Shown piece by piece: positions 12,467 through 25,800 of a stretch of 64,000 bases of DNA (the first letter of the stretch is position 1; each line of letters starts with the position of its first letter). Under the pieces are notes generated by a model. It ran no database searches, had not been told where the DNA came from, and saw only the letters and a list, made by a program, of their open reading frames with translations. The DNA is from Omphiscola glabra. Lineage: Eukaryota > Mollusca > Gastropoda > Lymnaeidae. The translations under genes and the position numbers were made by a program. The stretch covers positions 14,783,812-14,847,811 of the forward strand of contig OZ024811.1 of NCBI GenBank assembly GCA_964017045.1. Reading direction: 5' to 3'.

Positions 12467-13150
12467 TAATACCTTCATAACAATTACATTAAAATGTTAG
12501 AAAAAATATGCTGGCTGTATTATGTTATTTGGGGGGCAATACCTTAATAACAATTACATTAAAATGTTAGAAAAAATATGCTGGCTGTATTATGTTATTG
12601 GGGGCAATACCTTAATAACAATTACATTAAAATGTTAGAAAAATATGCTGGCTGTATTATGTTATTGGGGGCAATACCTTCATAACAATTACATTAAAAT
12701 GTTAGAAAAAATATGCTGGCTGTATTATGTTATTTGGGGGGGCAATACCTTAATAACAATTACATTAAAATGTTAGAAAAATATGCTGGCTGTATTATGT
12801 TATTTGGGGGGCAATACCTTAATAACAATTACATTAAAATGTTAGAAAAATATGCTGGCTGTATCATGTTATTTGGGGCAATACCTTAATAACAATTACA
12901 TTAAAATGTTAGAAAAAATATGCTGGCTGTATTATGTTATTGGGGGCAATACCTTCATAACAATTACATTAAAATGTTAGAAAAAATATGCTGGCTGTAT
13001 CATGTTATTTGGGGGCAATACCTTCATAACAATTACATTAAAATGTTAGAAAAAATATGCTGGCTGTATTATGTTATTGGGGGCAATACCTTCATAACAA
13101 TTACATTAAAATGTTAGAAAAATATGCTTGCTGTATTATGTTATTTGGGC
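12467..13150. repeat. About 67-bp tandem repeat, ten units
   Basis: Each unit contains ATGCTGGCTGTATTATG, ends in a run of 3-7 G, and continues AATACCTTAATAACAATTAC. Unit length varies through the poly-A and poly-G runs; a TTAATAAC/TTCATAAC variant alternates irregularly. Confidence 0.95.
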
Positions 13151-13825
13151 AATGTAAATTTTGAGAGAGTTATGAATAACTACTGAATTAATAGAAATTG
13201 AGTTTTTTGGCGCCCCCCCCACCCCCCTTTGTTTTTCAAGTGGGGCTCAGAACACCTGCCCTACAAGCCAATTTCAAAAACTGAAAAGTTTAAATGAACA
13301 AAAATGAAATTTACTAACAACAAATATTATAAAAATTCTGCAATGCTAATCATGTATAAGAAATCATATATTTGGTTAATATTAATTATACAAAAAAAAA
13401 AAACAAAAAAAAAACTCTTTTTTAACAAACGCCTTTAAATATAAAAAGTTGAAATATAACAAGTTACATCTCGGCAAACATTTCCGACAGCAAAGCGTGA
13501 ACTTCCAAATGTTTGCTACACCCCCCCCCCCCCCCAATGAAACGTCACTGCACACTTTTTATTTCACGCCCATGAACTATATTAATATTCTTGTTTCCCA
13601 AATGATTTTAAACCGAATGTCTATTACACCATATTTAAATTGAGACGATTTAATTTTGTCCCGAAATAAAAGAAAATATAACGCAGTTGCGTTATTTAAA
13701 AAATATATATATATCATTTAGCGTAGTTATCGGGAATTATATTTTGCGCGCTAGCCGGCAATGGACGATGATAATTGAAAACTTTTATAGCGCTTTGGCC
13801 TTGTTATTTTTAGCATGCTCACAGC

Positions 13826-13920
13826 CAGTGGCGTAGCGAGCTTAACTCGCGCCCGGGGCACAATACCTTTTTAGCGCCCCCCCCCCATTCGAAAACCATA
13901 CAATACTATATGTAAGAACT
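13826..13920. mobile_element. hAT-type transposon end
   Basis: CAGTGGCGTAGCGAG matches the terminal motif of the elements at 16113, 34199 and 39591. The partner end was not found, probably because of the adjacent LINE. Confidence 0.45.
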
Positions 13921-13994
13921 GGGGTGATGTGGTCAGATTTATTTACACGCGATACAATGCGTGCTGTAGTGTTTTGTACCTTCTGGAGTCTCTG

Positions 13995-14935
13995 AATTTG
14001 AGACACTGAAACAGCTTCGTTTCACACATCTTCTGCCTTTTTTACTCCTTCGTACACTGCAGTTCGTTGTTCGGCAATGATCTCCCATTTATTGATTTCT
14101 ATGTTGGTTTCCCTCATGCCCCTTTTGCAAACATCCTTAAATCTCAGGCGTGGCCGTCCGATAAGTCTTGTACCTTTTTCCAACTCTCCATACAACAGCA
14201 TCTTTGGAATATAGCTTTCCTCCATTCTCCTTACATGGCCTAACCAGCGAAGGCGCCTATTGCTAAGAGCGGAGAATATGCTACATATTTTTGCACGTTC
14301 CAAGACCTCTGTGTTAGTCACCTTGTCTTGCCATCGGATGCGTAAAATGCGATGCAGACATCTTTGGTGGAAGCTGTTGAGTTTCCGCTCGTGACTGGTG
14401 TCTGTGGTTCACACTTCACTGCCATATAGGAGCGTACTAAGCACGCATGCCTGATAAACACTTAGTTTTGTTCTTTCGGTTATATTGAGATTATTCCACA
14501 CCCGCTTATTCAGTTTAGCCATAGTTACTTCTGCTTTTGTGATCCTGATGTTTATCTCTTCATCAACGGAGAGGGAAATAGAAATCCAAGGTATGTGAAA
14601 TGCTCAACAACCGACAGATTATGGCCCTCAATAGTTATGATTGGAGGGGACAGTGCTTCTTGCATCATGACATGCGTTTTCTGTAGGCTAATTAACAATC
14701 CAAACTCTTTACAAGCGTGTGATAGATGATTAACGAGCCGCTGAAGACCTTTTTCTGTGTGAGATGTTAAGGCGGCCTCGTCAGCGAACAGCAGTTCACT
14801 AATTAGTATCCTTTTTACTTTGGTCTTTGCACGAAGGCGATTGATATTGAACAGCCTACCATCAGATCTGGTATGTATGTACAATGCATCTTCACAGTCC
14901 ATAGAAGCAAATTGAAGGAGCATCGAGAAGAAAAT
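13995..14935 (-). pseudogene. Broken non-LTR retrotransposon reverse transcriptase
   Basis: Minus-strand frames contain ELLFADEAALTSHTE (the RT catalytic box, with the second Asp replaced by Glu), HFTYLG, ACVLSTLLYGSE, RRLRWLGHVRRME and GRPRLRFKDVCKR, as in LINE RT C-terminal regions. A frameshift near 14580 and a stop just after LYGSEV interrupt it. Inactive; clade not determined. Confidence 0.85.
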
Positions 14936-15064
14936 GGAGAAGAGCTTTGGTGCCAGTATATTTAAAGCATAATTTTTATTTCCGATGTCTTTTAAGACTT
15001 AAATTTAAATTGAATTATTTCATTTATTTAAATCGGTTGATTTAAATTATCTCAACTCTGATCT

Positions 15065-15236
15065 TAACACAAGGCTCTAAGAACAAGGCTTTAACCACAT
15101 GGCTTTAACCTTAAGGCTTAACTCAAAGCTCTAACCACAAAGCTTAAACCACAAGGCCCTAACCACAAGGCTCTAACCACAAGGCTTAAACCACAAGGCT
15201 CTAACCACAAGGCTCTAGCCACAAGGCGTTAACCAC
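15065..15236. repeat. 14-bp tandem repeat
   Basis: Imperfect AAGGCTCTAACCAC units, about a dozen. Confidence 0.9.
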
Positions 15237-15700
15237 TAACGTTTGTCACGGTAAGATCGTGTGTTTACCTTTTCTGTGTATGTTTGGGGAAAGGGGGAAG
15301 GACCAAGGTGAGGAAGTGAGTGTTGTGAGTTTGGGAATATTGAAAGGGGTGAACGAATGTTAGCTATTTTTGTTGATATCACGAGTGCATGATCTGTGAG
15401 GGTATAAGAGAGAGAGAGAGACATTATTATTAGGGATAAAACGATTATATTTGAGTCTGGATTCGACAGAAGGTGTTTTGAGTGGGACTTAGTATATATT
15501 AAGAAGTCTTTGTGTATATTCATTGGAATTGTGAGTGACTTTGCATAACCCTTCCAAAGAAGGTGATATGTTTGAACACGTATATTCCAACCATAAATAA
15601 AACTATATCTGATGACTCTTAGACAACGTTTAGTGTTTTCTTTGAACTATCGGCTTTGTAGGAGCCATGAAACTAGTGTCTGTGGCTACAGAAGGGACCT
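15237..15700. other. No recognisable gene
   Basis: Unique-looking sequence with a short GA microsatellite near 15410. Nothing else supported. Confidence 0.4.
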
Positions 15701-15712
15701 CATCCTCTAGAC

Positions 15713-15915
15713 CAGAGGTCTCCAAACTACGGCCCTCGGGCCGGATCCGGCCCGCGAGGCCAGTTCAACCGACCCGCCGACGGTACTTGAAATTTCGTTC
15801 TGGCTTGAAATTATTGTACGTAATCGTTATCAGGCCCACGCTCGTCATTTTTTGTTGTTGTTTTTTTTTGTTTGTTTGTAATCCGCCCACGGTGAAAAAA
15901 GTTTGGAGACCCCTG
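15713..15915. mobile_element. hAT MITE with perfect 8-bp target duplication
   Basis: Ends CAGAGGTCTCCAAACT and AGTTTGGAGACCCCTG, flanked by CTCTAGAC on both sides (15705-15712 and 15916-15923). 203 bp, non-coding. Confidence 0.92.
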
Positions 15916-16112
15916 CTCTAGACGACGTACCTTTCGCCACAACGTTCACCTCAATATTTAATCGCCAGATGTTTTCACACAATGTCATCACTAAACTCTC
16001 ACTGCCAATCTTACCCTATACATGTTCAGACCATCCTCAGTCCATTAATTATTTCTGCAAAATCTTAGTGTCAGAACATAAAAAGTCTCTATATCTAATG
16101 AATAGTTCACAC

Positions 16113-17520
16113 CAGTGGCGTCGCTAGGATGTGCGGGGGGTGCGGACTGCACCGGGTGACACTATTTCAGGGGGTGACACCACATTGAAAAAAATGCATA
16201 TTTACATAGCACACAATGCTCGGTCTAACCGAATTGCATAGAATAATAACTGATCACACGTAAAGTAAAATGTCTACATATATAACCAATTCAATTGCCT
16301 GCATTATTAAAAGTGGTGACCCTATAATATACTTGGGTCAGATAAATATCGTTTTGACCATGATTCAAAGCCGATTGAAGTTTTCGGTAACTTTCGTAAG
16401 TGAAACCTTTTTGCCGAAAACGCTTCATGTTTTAATTAAATTTTTTAGTACTCTTGAGAGAATATTTTCCTTCTTTGCTGCATTCACTCATTGATGTGAT
16501 GTTTAAATTGAACACACTGGAATGTCGTTGAAAATATTGTCAAAAACACGTTGGAGTGCTCAACATGCTGCTGTTAAAACAGTGAAAGATAAGTTTGATG
16601 AATGTGTGGCAACGATTGAAGCTCTATGTTCATGATCCTCTTGAAAATTTTGATACAAGAGGTACAGCAAAAAAAATTTTTTTTAAATGCTGTCTGGTTT
16701 CATGTGTATCTGCTACTTTTACCTTTGGGCTGATCTACTTGAGGAAGTTAATCTTACACAGCAGTATCTGTAGACTAAAGGCTTTACTTTTGAGAAAGTG
16801 GTGACCAACCTAGAGGCCTTAAGATTGTTAATGCACGAGAAGCGCTGTCACTTTGTGGAAAATGCTATTGAAAAGGCACCTTTAAAATCAGACCAATATG
16901 GAATTTCGGTAGGGAGAAGAGACAAATTTAACAAGAGAATGGCAGGAGAACTTTAATAGATGCTGGACTCTCTGCGAGAAGAAAACAGTAGGGAGATGCT
17001 TGAGTGTATTGGTGGCTTTTAGTCTGAACGCCAGATCAGATCATCAGCTATCAAGGAAATAGCAAATATATTTGGGGCTGTTCAACCCAAGAGTCTTCTA
17101 TCAACAAGTGAAGAAGAGTTATTGCCGTCCGTTCCAAAATTAACATCTTTCTATGATGAGCTATTAGAAGATGAACTTTTAAAAGAAATACCAAGGCTTA
17201 GAAGACACCTAAAAACAGCTGGTATTGAATTTCACAAAGTCATGGACTGGTCAGTTATACTTGATGTTGTGAAATTCATAGTTGGATTGGACTTCCTAGA
17301 ATCTCATACAATGCTCTCGCTAAGCCTTCAAATGTTTCTTACGATAAGTGTGTCTGTGGCTTCATGTGAGCGGAGCTTTTCAAAACTAAGGCTTATCAAG
17401 AACTTTTTACTATCCACCATGGGACATTCAGGGCTTTCTGATCTAGCAAATGATTGACAGGTTAGCAGATTTGAGGACCAGGAAAGGACAATTTTAAATA
17501 AAGTAAATTTAATGTAAAAA
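16113..17520 (+). pseudogene. Decayed hAT transposon, ZMYM1-like transposase
   Basis: The left end CAGTGGCGTCGCTAGG is followed by a broken transposase. Scattered frames encode ENFDTRGTAK, and 17122-17457 encodes KEIPRLRRHLKTAG and VSVASCERSFSKLRLIKNFL, the hAT C-terminal dimerisation motif of ZMYM1-like elements. Many stops and frameshifts. A possible right end (AAGACGCCTCTG, about 21003-21016) would make the element enclose the repeats and LINE that follow, but no target duplication supports this. Confidence 0.75.
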
Positions 17521-17765
17521 TAACTATATGGTGACAGAAAATATTTTTTGATGGCAGAAACTATTTTTTGGTGACAGAATCTATAGCTAGTTGACAGAAA
17601 ATATTTTAGGTGACAGAAATTGTTATTTGGTGACAAGAACTATTTTTGTGTCAGGAACGATTTTTCGGTGACATAAACTATTGCTAGGTGACAGAAAATA
17701 TTTTTAGAGGACATTAACTATTTTTAGGTCACATAAACGATTGCACGTGACAGAAACTAATGTTT
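17520..17765. repeat. Degenerate 20-22-bp repeat
   Basis: Imperfect units of GGTGACAGAAACTATTTTT, about eleven. Confidence 0.8.
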
Positions 17766-18002
17766 GAAATCTTCAAAATTCTAGTTAATTAATATCAAAA
17801 GAAGTTATGTCATTAAATTTATCCTATTTTTTCTCAATTTGTTACATTTTTGGTTTACCTTCCCATTAGTAAAAAAAAACAATTTGTTCTGGTTTCATTT
17901 CCAGATGAATTATTTCTGTAATTATAATACTTGAAGTCTAGTTTAGATCCATATGTTTTCTCAAATAAATGAACACAGTATAAAAATATAAGTCTAATCC
18001 TT

Positions 18003-18290
18003 GCTGCAGCAATGTTAGATGTTGCAGCAATGTTAGATGTTCTTGGGGCAATGTTAGATGATATAGCAATATCAGATGTTGTGGCAATGTAAGTTTTTTT
18101 GGCAATGTTAGATATTGTTGGGGTAATGTTAGATTTTGCTGCAGAAATGTTAGATGTTGTTTTGAGCCGTGTAATATGTTAAATGTGGCAATATTATATA
18201 TTTTGTAGAAATACTAGATTTTGCTTCAATTTTAAATGTTGTCACGGCAGTGTTAGATGTTGTTGCATCAATGTTAGACGTTGTTGCCCA
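18003..18290. repeat. Degenerate GCAATGTTAGATGTTGTTG repeat
   Basis: Irregular spacing of 15-30 bp; many units are eroded. Confidence 0.75.
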
Positions 18291-18734
18291 AAGTACAAAA
18301 CGCTTTGTTTGTTGGCAATAGTGGTTTGAGTTGGTTCGTATGTACATCTATAGAGATCCTAGTCTTAACATCGTTTGTCAAATTTCGAGTTTCTGTTGAA
18401 GTCAATTAATTAATTTATCGGAGCATATCAGTAAATTCTCCTTCTGACCTTGTATTTTTCTATTTAATTTATTCAGGTCTTTAAACAAGTCACCCAGGTA
18501 TGCACGTTTTGCCACCGAGCATTATCTGCCAGAAGCTGGTGTTTTGTTCAGGCACATTTTGATTAAAAAGACTAACCTCGTGGCGTAGCTCAAACAAAAA
18601 TATCACATGCTAAAAACAATTAAAAAACAGTCGCTTGATACTAATAAAAGCCGGGACTATTAACTTAATTACGACACTCATTTTCGTTTTTAAAACTGTC
18701 ATATTTATTTCAATGCCAAGAATGAAACAACTAG

Positions 18735-18932
18735 GAAATTACTTAAAACACAGTAAGGTTAAACCTGATAAAAGGAACGCAACAAAACAACGAACGTGTC
18801 GGCAGGAAGCCTTCATCAGCGAACAAACAGAAACACGAATGAAATTAAAAAATGTATCAAAAAAAATATATAATATAGCACTTAGCTCAGAAATAGTATC
18901 CAAGAGGGCAGCAGAAGATAAGTGACACAACT
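18735..18932 (-). mobile_element. Interspersed repeat, possible Penelope-like fragment
   Basis: Shared with 39830-40020 and partly with 50265-50325. On the minus strand it contains CTGATGAAGGCTTCCTGCCG, reminiscent of the terminal repeats of Penelope-like elements. Assignment tentative. Confidence 0.4.
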
Positions 18933-19109
18933 AACACACAAATAATAATAAAAAATAATAATAATAATAAAAACCAATCAATATTTGAAAAATGTTGCAG
19001 GATAATCACGCACGGCTGTGTCGACAAATCAGATGAAAAGCTCTTAGGTACTCTCAATCTTGACTGAATGATGCTTATGGGGTTTGTTTTTAATTTTTTT
19101 TTTTTTTTG

Positions 19110-20795
19110 GTGATGAAATTGTACCTTGGTTGAGTCGTTAGATCATTTGCTCCCAACGATAACCAACATAGTCAATGAAAGCTTGTCTTCGGGCACTGTT
19201 CCATCTATTTGTAAGTCAGCTGTCATGAAACCGTTGCTTGAGAAGCCTGGTCTGGATGAAAATAATTTTAAAAACTATAGACCTCTATCTAACTTATCAT
19301 TTTTGTCTAAAGTCATTGAAAAACTAGTTCTAAAACAACTTTTTGCTTACTTAAATGACAACTCTCTTCTCAGTCCTAATCAATCAGCCTATAGACTTTT
19401 CCATAGCACTGAGACGGCTCTCTTGAAAGTCACCAATGACCTCTTGCTTGCATTGGACAGTGGTGATGTCTCACTCCTGATCCTCTTGGACCTCAGTGCG
19501 GCCTTTGACACTGTCGACCATGAAACCCTTTACAAAACGCTTAAAAATTACTTTGGCATTTCTGGTTCTGTTTTGTCTTGGTTTAGGTCGTTCCTCTCCG
19601 ATAGAACGCAAGCAGTCGCTGTCGATGGCTGTATCTCCAGCAGTGCTGACTTGGTGTATGGAGTGCCACAGGGGTCCGTTTTGGGCCCGGTTCTATTTAC
19701 AATGTATACCAGGCCACTGCTCCTCTTGCTCGAGAGGCATGCTGTGGGGAGCCAGTCTTTCGCGGATGATACGCAACTATACAAGCATACCCATCCCTCT
19801 CTTGTCGATTCAGCTGTTCGGACTTTGCAGGAGTGTATTGGTGATGACAAGTCATGGATGACACTCAGCAAGTTGAAACTTAACGATGACAAAACGGAAG
19901 CACTTCTTATTCATGATCACAAATCATCCTCTAACTCAGCTCTCCCCACCTCATTTCAAGTAGGTAACTCAGACATACAGTTTACATACTCAACTAGGAA
20001 TCTTGGTTATATTCTGTCTAACAACATGTCTCTAGATAAACATATATCTCACATTTGTCACTCTGCATACACTGCTATCCGTCAGATCAGCTCCATCCGC
20101 CACTACCTCACAGTTAGTGCAACAAAAACCTTAGTCTGTGCTCTTGTTCTCTCTCGTCTTGACTACTGCAACTCTCTTCTATCAGGCTCACCAAAACACT
20201 TCTTAGAAAGATTACAAAAGGTTCAAAACTCAGCTGCTAGGCTAGTTTTAAAGGCAAAAAAACGTGATCACGTCACACCACTACTTCATTCACTTCATTG
20301 GCTACCTGTACAAGCACGGATTGATTATAAACTCTCTGTTCTGTGCCACAACTTTTTCTCGAATTCCTGGCCTTCCTATCTAACTGAAATTCTCTCTGTC
20401 TATTCACCCCTTCGACAGCTTCGCTCCTCCGCAGACGATCGTATTCTTTCTGTCCATACGGTGAAAGATCTTTCTCTTACTGTGCCCCCAAACAATGGAA
20501 TTCTCTTCCACTACACATCAGAAATATATCAACCATCACAGCCTTCAAAACTGCACTCAAAACACACCTCTTTAAACTTTACTATCCTGACTGATTCCCC
20601 CTCTGAAAGTTAAACGATGCTGCGGAGTGCCGTCCATGGCTTCACATGTAAATTGATATGGAATGGTTGGTTTTTAATTTATATTTTTTAAGTTCATTTT
20701 AATTTGTATGTACAGCGTGGTGAGCCCAGCCCTAGGCTGGGGTACCACGCTATAGAAAACTACCTATAATAATAATAATAATAATAAAGAAATTA
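19110..20795 (+). mobile_element. 5'-truncated L2/CR1-like LINE
   Basis: The frame 19126-20613 encodes reverse transcriptase: NYRPLSNLSFLSKVIEKLV, SAYRLFHSTETALL, LLDLSAAFDTVDH, GVPQGSVLGPVLF and the catalytic SFADDTQLY. Near 20460 a small frameshift moves the conserved C-terminal SYCAPKQWNSLP motif out of frame. The 5' half (endonuclease) is absent. The 3' end has a strong hairpin (20714-20751) and a (TAA)n tail, as in L2/CR1-type elements. Dead copy. Confidence 0.9.
20714..20751 (+). other. LINE 3' hairpin
   Basis: AGCGTGGT pairs with ACCACGCT, and inner CCCAGCC pairs with GGCTGGG around a short loop. It sits just before the (TAA)n tail, where the RT of this class is thought to recognise its RNA. 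Confidence 0.75.
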
Positions 20796-21195
20796 TATAG
20801 CGACCAAGAATCCACACCTAGTCGTTGCGTGAAAAGCGCGGGATCAAAGGTCATAAGGAAAAAGGACATAATTTACAAGAAAATATAAATTATTCTGAAT
20901 TATCTTGTTTAACAATACTTCGGTGCAGTTTGGGGGGTGGAGTCTGGTGAAAGGGAGGGGGGAGTCACCCCATGAGTTTACCGCACAGGGAGATACCAAC
21001 TACTAAGACGCCTCTGGGTGGTGACTTAGGTGGCCCGCTAAATTTAAACCTGTAGGATGTGTCTGTACTATTTGACATGAAAAATTTGGCAGCTTGTTAT
21101 TTACCCAGTCATCGTCCCTTTTGGTTTAGCAAACTCTTATAGCCTTCGCGTGATTTTCATCCTCTTGGAAGACTATTGCCGCGGCATACCTAGCT

Positions 21196-21260
21196 CAGGG
21201 GTCACCAAAATATGGCCCGCGAGGCCAGTTCATCCGGCCGGCAAATGGTACAGGAACTTG
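21196..21260. mobile_element. hAT MITE end fragment
   Basis: CAGGGGTCACCAAAATATGG and following GGCCCGCGAGGCC resemble the ends at 9534 and 15713. The other end was not found. Confidence 0.5.
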
Positions 21261-22715
21261 CTTGATAAAACGAATGGAAAATGAGATGTTGTGATACAAT
21301 TTAAATCTAAATATTATGTTTAGAATACTAGGAGATCTTCACACGTGCGGAGACCTCCTGGCTGCTATGCGCCTTAATTTACCATTTTCACTTTTAAATT
21401 ATTGTATCTAGATTTTCTTGTTTATTACAGACCTATTTACTCTCAAACTCCTAAAATTGTACAATATCATATCAAAATCTTTCAATACGGTATCTTAATA
21501 GTAAATAAATAAACATACAGTAAAATTAATACAATCGCATTGCAGTGCCTCGTGGGATCGAGTTAAGCTGGCAAAGGTAGATGACCGATGTATATAAAAC
21601 ATTCTGCTGTCACTTTGATTTGCAGACGTGTATTTGCTATAGATATTAACTTATATTGAGTGGACGTAGAGATCACATTATCCCAGTCTATCACTGGTAA
21701 AAATTAAGTTACTGGTGAAATTTAACGTGGTTCAAACTCGAACTCAGATCAGCATAAAACAAGATGTATTTAAATAAGAATTAATTAACAAATGACAACA
21801 TTTTAAAAACCTACCTAGTAACTTAAGTAACTAGAGGTTGTTATTTTTAGAATAGAAAAAGATCGTTAAAAAAATAAGAAGAATCAATTTACATTAAGAA
21901 TATTCCCACTAATATATTTTAGTTTCTGATAACTGCCACAAACTTTAAATGGGTGAAAGAAAGAGGCGTGTTGGAAACATACGGGGACATTAAAAATTTG
22001 ATAATTTTAACAGATATTTTTTTACACGTAATGATATATAGGCCTATATTTATTTCGTTCCCTTTAAAATGTTGTTTTAAATTGAAATTTAAGTATTGAA
22101 TACATAATTTTCCTTTAACCTAGTATGAAATCTTTTTTTATATTAACTTCTTTTTATGCATTGTTTAATATATTTAATAAACATTCTTTTATGACTTAAA
22201 AAAAAGATGGCAAATTAAAATTAAAGCATGTGAAATAGAGTTTATAGTACAGACTGCTGAAGATGTTATCGTATTGTTAACATGAAACTTCTTAAATATA
22301 TTAAATTATCGAATACAACTACTACTTTACTAATTACTATTCAGCAGACTAGCAGACGATAATAGCAGGTGGCGGCGCCTTGTAAATTCAAAAAAAAAAC
22401 TAAAGTCCACTTCTTTCATAACTTTTATTGCTATAAATTTTATTTTGTTATTAAATGCATCAGGGTAAACCCAAATAATTATATATATTTATTAGGTATT
22501 CACTAAATGTTCATCGCATTAAACTATTATTTTATAAAGATACAGAAGACTTCTGCAAAGCAAATTCAACTATACTTGCCGGTGCCGGTAGTAGTGAGAA
22601 ATAAGTGAGTGGCTCGAGGCCGAGACTAAAATCAGTAAAATTTAAAATTATAGGCCTACGTGAGACTAGGCTTTACTATTTATATAGTGAAGAGATAACT
22701 ACAAGTCATCAAGCC

Positions 22716-22860
22716 ATGGAGAAGTGTTTTAAAAGTCCCCCTAAAAATGCAGTAACTATTGAGGAGTTTTTTACACCTGAAGAATATGCAGCTATACCTG
22801 CCTATGAAAGACTGCACTTGATGAGTTTGAGACAAAATTATGAAGTTCTTAAACAAGCTG
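22716..22860 (+). CDS. PRDM9: PRDM9 copy A, KRAB-like first coding exon
   Basis: Encodes 48 codons and ends in phase 1 at a GTAAGA donor. The core FTPEEYAAIPAYE...YE matches the FTKEEW...WE pattern of the PRDM9 KRAB box, and RQNYEVL matches the vertebrate KRNYNAL stretch. In vertebrate PRDM9 this domain mediates protein contacts (for example CXXC1 and EWSR1) rather than KAP1 repression. By hand count it differs from copy B at 5 of 145 bases, 4 of them silent. Confidence 0.88.
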
Positions 22861-25800
22861 GTAAGAGCAAATTAAAGACATGATTTTTATTAAGTAAAAG
22901 AGTCATAAATGTGCCGCATACAAAGTTAGCTTTTTGTCTAATGTTTTTGTCAGTAAAACTAAAACAAAAATTGCATGATTTTAAATTTTTTAATATAATA
23001 TGTATAGAGACTAATCTTCCCTACATATTAAATGCGTAATAATGTGAAATTTTCTACAGTCACAGCATTTAAAAAAATTAAAATTCAGTTTTTTGTTTTT
23101 TTTAAAATAGAAATTCAATTAGAGTGTATTGAGAAGAACTGGTGATTCCGATAAATTCTCATAACATCATTGAATGATCTCAAAGTTAATTTTTCTTAAC
23201 AGATGAGTTACATGATTGTATATTGATTGGAAAGATGAGTTTTTATAAAATAATTATCATGCAAGGTTGTGAGTTAAACATATTTGCAGAGATGTAAAGA
23301 TAACTTTTTGTTAAGTGTTGACTAGAAAATTACTAGAAATAGAGCTCTATTCAATAAAGTCTATTCCTTACTCTTGCAGGTTTACCTGTAAAACCCCCAG
23401 AATTCATGGTTAAGAAAAATACACAGGATAGATGCAGTGTCTACACCAGTAGTCCCTTCTCAGACTCAGAAGGATCAGATTCTGAATGGACGCCAGCTGC
23501 AGAAAAAGCAGCTGTAACTTCAGGTAAAATCAGTACATATAATCATTCATTTTCTTTAGTTATCTGCGATTTAAATACATATTTTTCACCCATATTATGC
23601 CAAAATTGTAGGTCTATTAACTAAAATTGGATTTCTTTATGTTTTCTCCATACTTAAATTTTTAACAAAATATTTTATTAAATTTTATTGCATGTTTCTG
23701 GAAGGTACAAGAAAAAAACAGGTCACCTCTTGCAAAATTCCAGGAGATAGAGTTGACTCCACTGAAAGCAAAGATGAAAAGTCAAAAAAAAGGAAAAAAG
23801 TTAGATTTGAAATATTTTGTATTACAATAGATAAGATAATTTATTAATTGCAAAATAGGGTACTTATAATTATTGTTTAGCAGAGATAATATATGCTTCA
23901 ATTTTGACATTTAAAAAAATGTGTTGACATATTTTACAATCTTTAGGCAGCAAATTTAAACTAAATGTTTGTTTAGTGCTTGAATTAGGAAATAAAATAT
24001 GATGTCATTTAATATAGCTTAGGCCTACTTATTCAATTCAATGAACTATTAGTGCTTATTTCAAAACTTTGCTAGTTCAAGAAACAAGTCAAAGTTAATG
24101 AGAAAGAAGAGGAGAGTGAGGAGGAAGTCCATATATATCCATTTAGGATGAAAAGAATAACACATTTTATGTCTCTAGCCATCCCTGAAGATGATGATTT
24201 CTTTTGTAAGTAGGCTATAGGAGCTTAATGTCTGTACGCTTATTCTATTTTTGAAGTTTAAAATACTTATCTTAAGTTTCAAGCTACTAGTTTTGTATTT
24301 ATAATATTGATTGAACTAAAAACAATGTGTAATATTAAAAATAGTGTTATTAATTCTTGTCAAATGCAATTCAAAAATGACATTTAGTATGTCTAAAAAA
24401 AACTATGAACAACAATTTTATTCTATAGTCTTTCCTGTACAACTAGGTTCCCACTATTATAGTTTGAAAGCTTTTAGCATAACGATTCAAAGGTAAAACA
24501 GGTTAGAGAGGACATACGAGTAAACATAGTTGTAGTTTATTATCTTGTTCATTACCCTAAGTTTCATTGTAATAATTGCTCCAAATTTATCTTAGATCAT
24601 TTTTTAAATACAGAAACTGATCATGTAGTGATTGTAGTGTAGTCAGTATGCTAATCTCACAAATGGAATGAGTTAAATTTTGTATCTCACTAATAAACTC
24701 TTTTAATCTCACTTTATTTGTCATCAACTCATAAGCTAACCTTGTGACTTTAGATCAGATGGTCATTTATTAATTTTTAAAGTCTTTTATTTAAAACTTT
24801 TTGGGGGGGGGGGGGGGTGTCGCTGGCTATGGTATTTTGGTTTGATGAAGTTATGCTTGAATTTAGGTGTTACTATTATATTAATGTAATAGTTTCTTTT
24901 TTCAGTTTGTGAAGAGTGCAATTTTGAGTATATGTCTGAGTGCACATTACATGGCCTTGTTCCAGTAGAAGATCGAAAAGTAAGAATTGAATAATTTTAT
25001 ATTTAATGTCTTTAGTGTAGGCTACTAAAACATATTTAGTTTCGTGTTTAGAGCTAATCAAATGCATTAGACTTTAATTAAATTTGGGAGCTTCTTCATC
25101 AAATTTATTATAACTTTTTTTAAAAAACCTCAAATAATCTTTAAATAATCTCTAAACTTAAAGCTGTCTGATAGCAATCAATTGAAAACATTAATTATTG
25201 AAAGTCTAGATCTAATCCATTATACAAGATATATCTCATAATATTAATATTATTGTTCGGGGTGGGTGATGAAAAGAAAGCTGTTTCATCAACTTCCCAC
25301 ATATTTTTTTTTTAAAAAAGAAACAATTGGTTTAAGTAAAAGAGTAGGCTATAGATACTAAAAAACAAAATACAAATTTAATCATTTAGGCTAATGCCTA
25401 TTTAAATAAAACAAATACAAAAATTTAAAGTTTAAATTTTATATACATAATATATTTTATATGCTACCTAATAAGTGAACGAAAAGGAAAGAAAAAAAAG
25501 TAGGCATCTGTTATTTACAAAAACTCAAGGGCCAGGGGGTAGGGGGATGACGGCGACTTCATTTAAGTCTTAAAATTTCACTATAACAAAAATATAAATG
25601 CTATATTCGCTTTATATAGTTAATTTACAAAAACAACTTTTTCTCAAAATCATCTAGAAGATACATAGTAGGTTTTGGTGCCAATGTGTGTTTAAAAGCA
25701 TGGAGATAGCTTCTAATTGGAAAAGGGCTTTTATTTAAAAATACATGTTTGGTCACAGTTTGTGCCATAAGGATGGACCATGTGTTGTGAATAATGTTGC

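Noticed and set aside
22605..22715. N-terminal extension of PRDM9-A from 22605
   Set aside because: It begins at GTG, is not conserved in copy B, and homology starts only shortly before the ATG at 22716.
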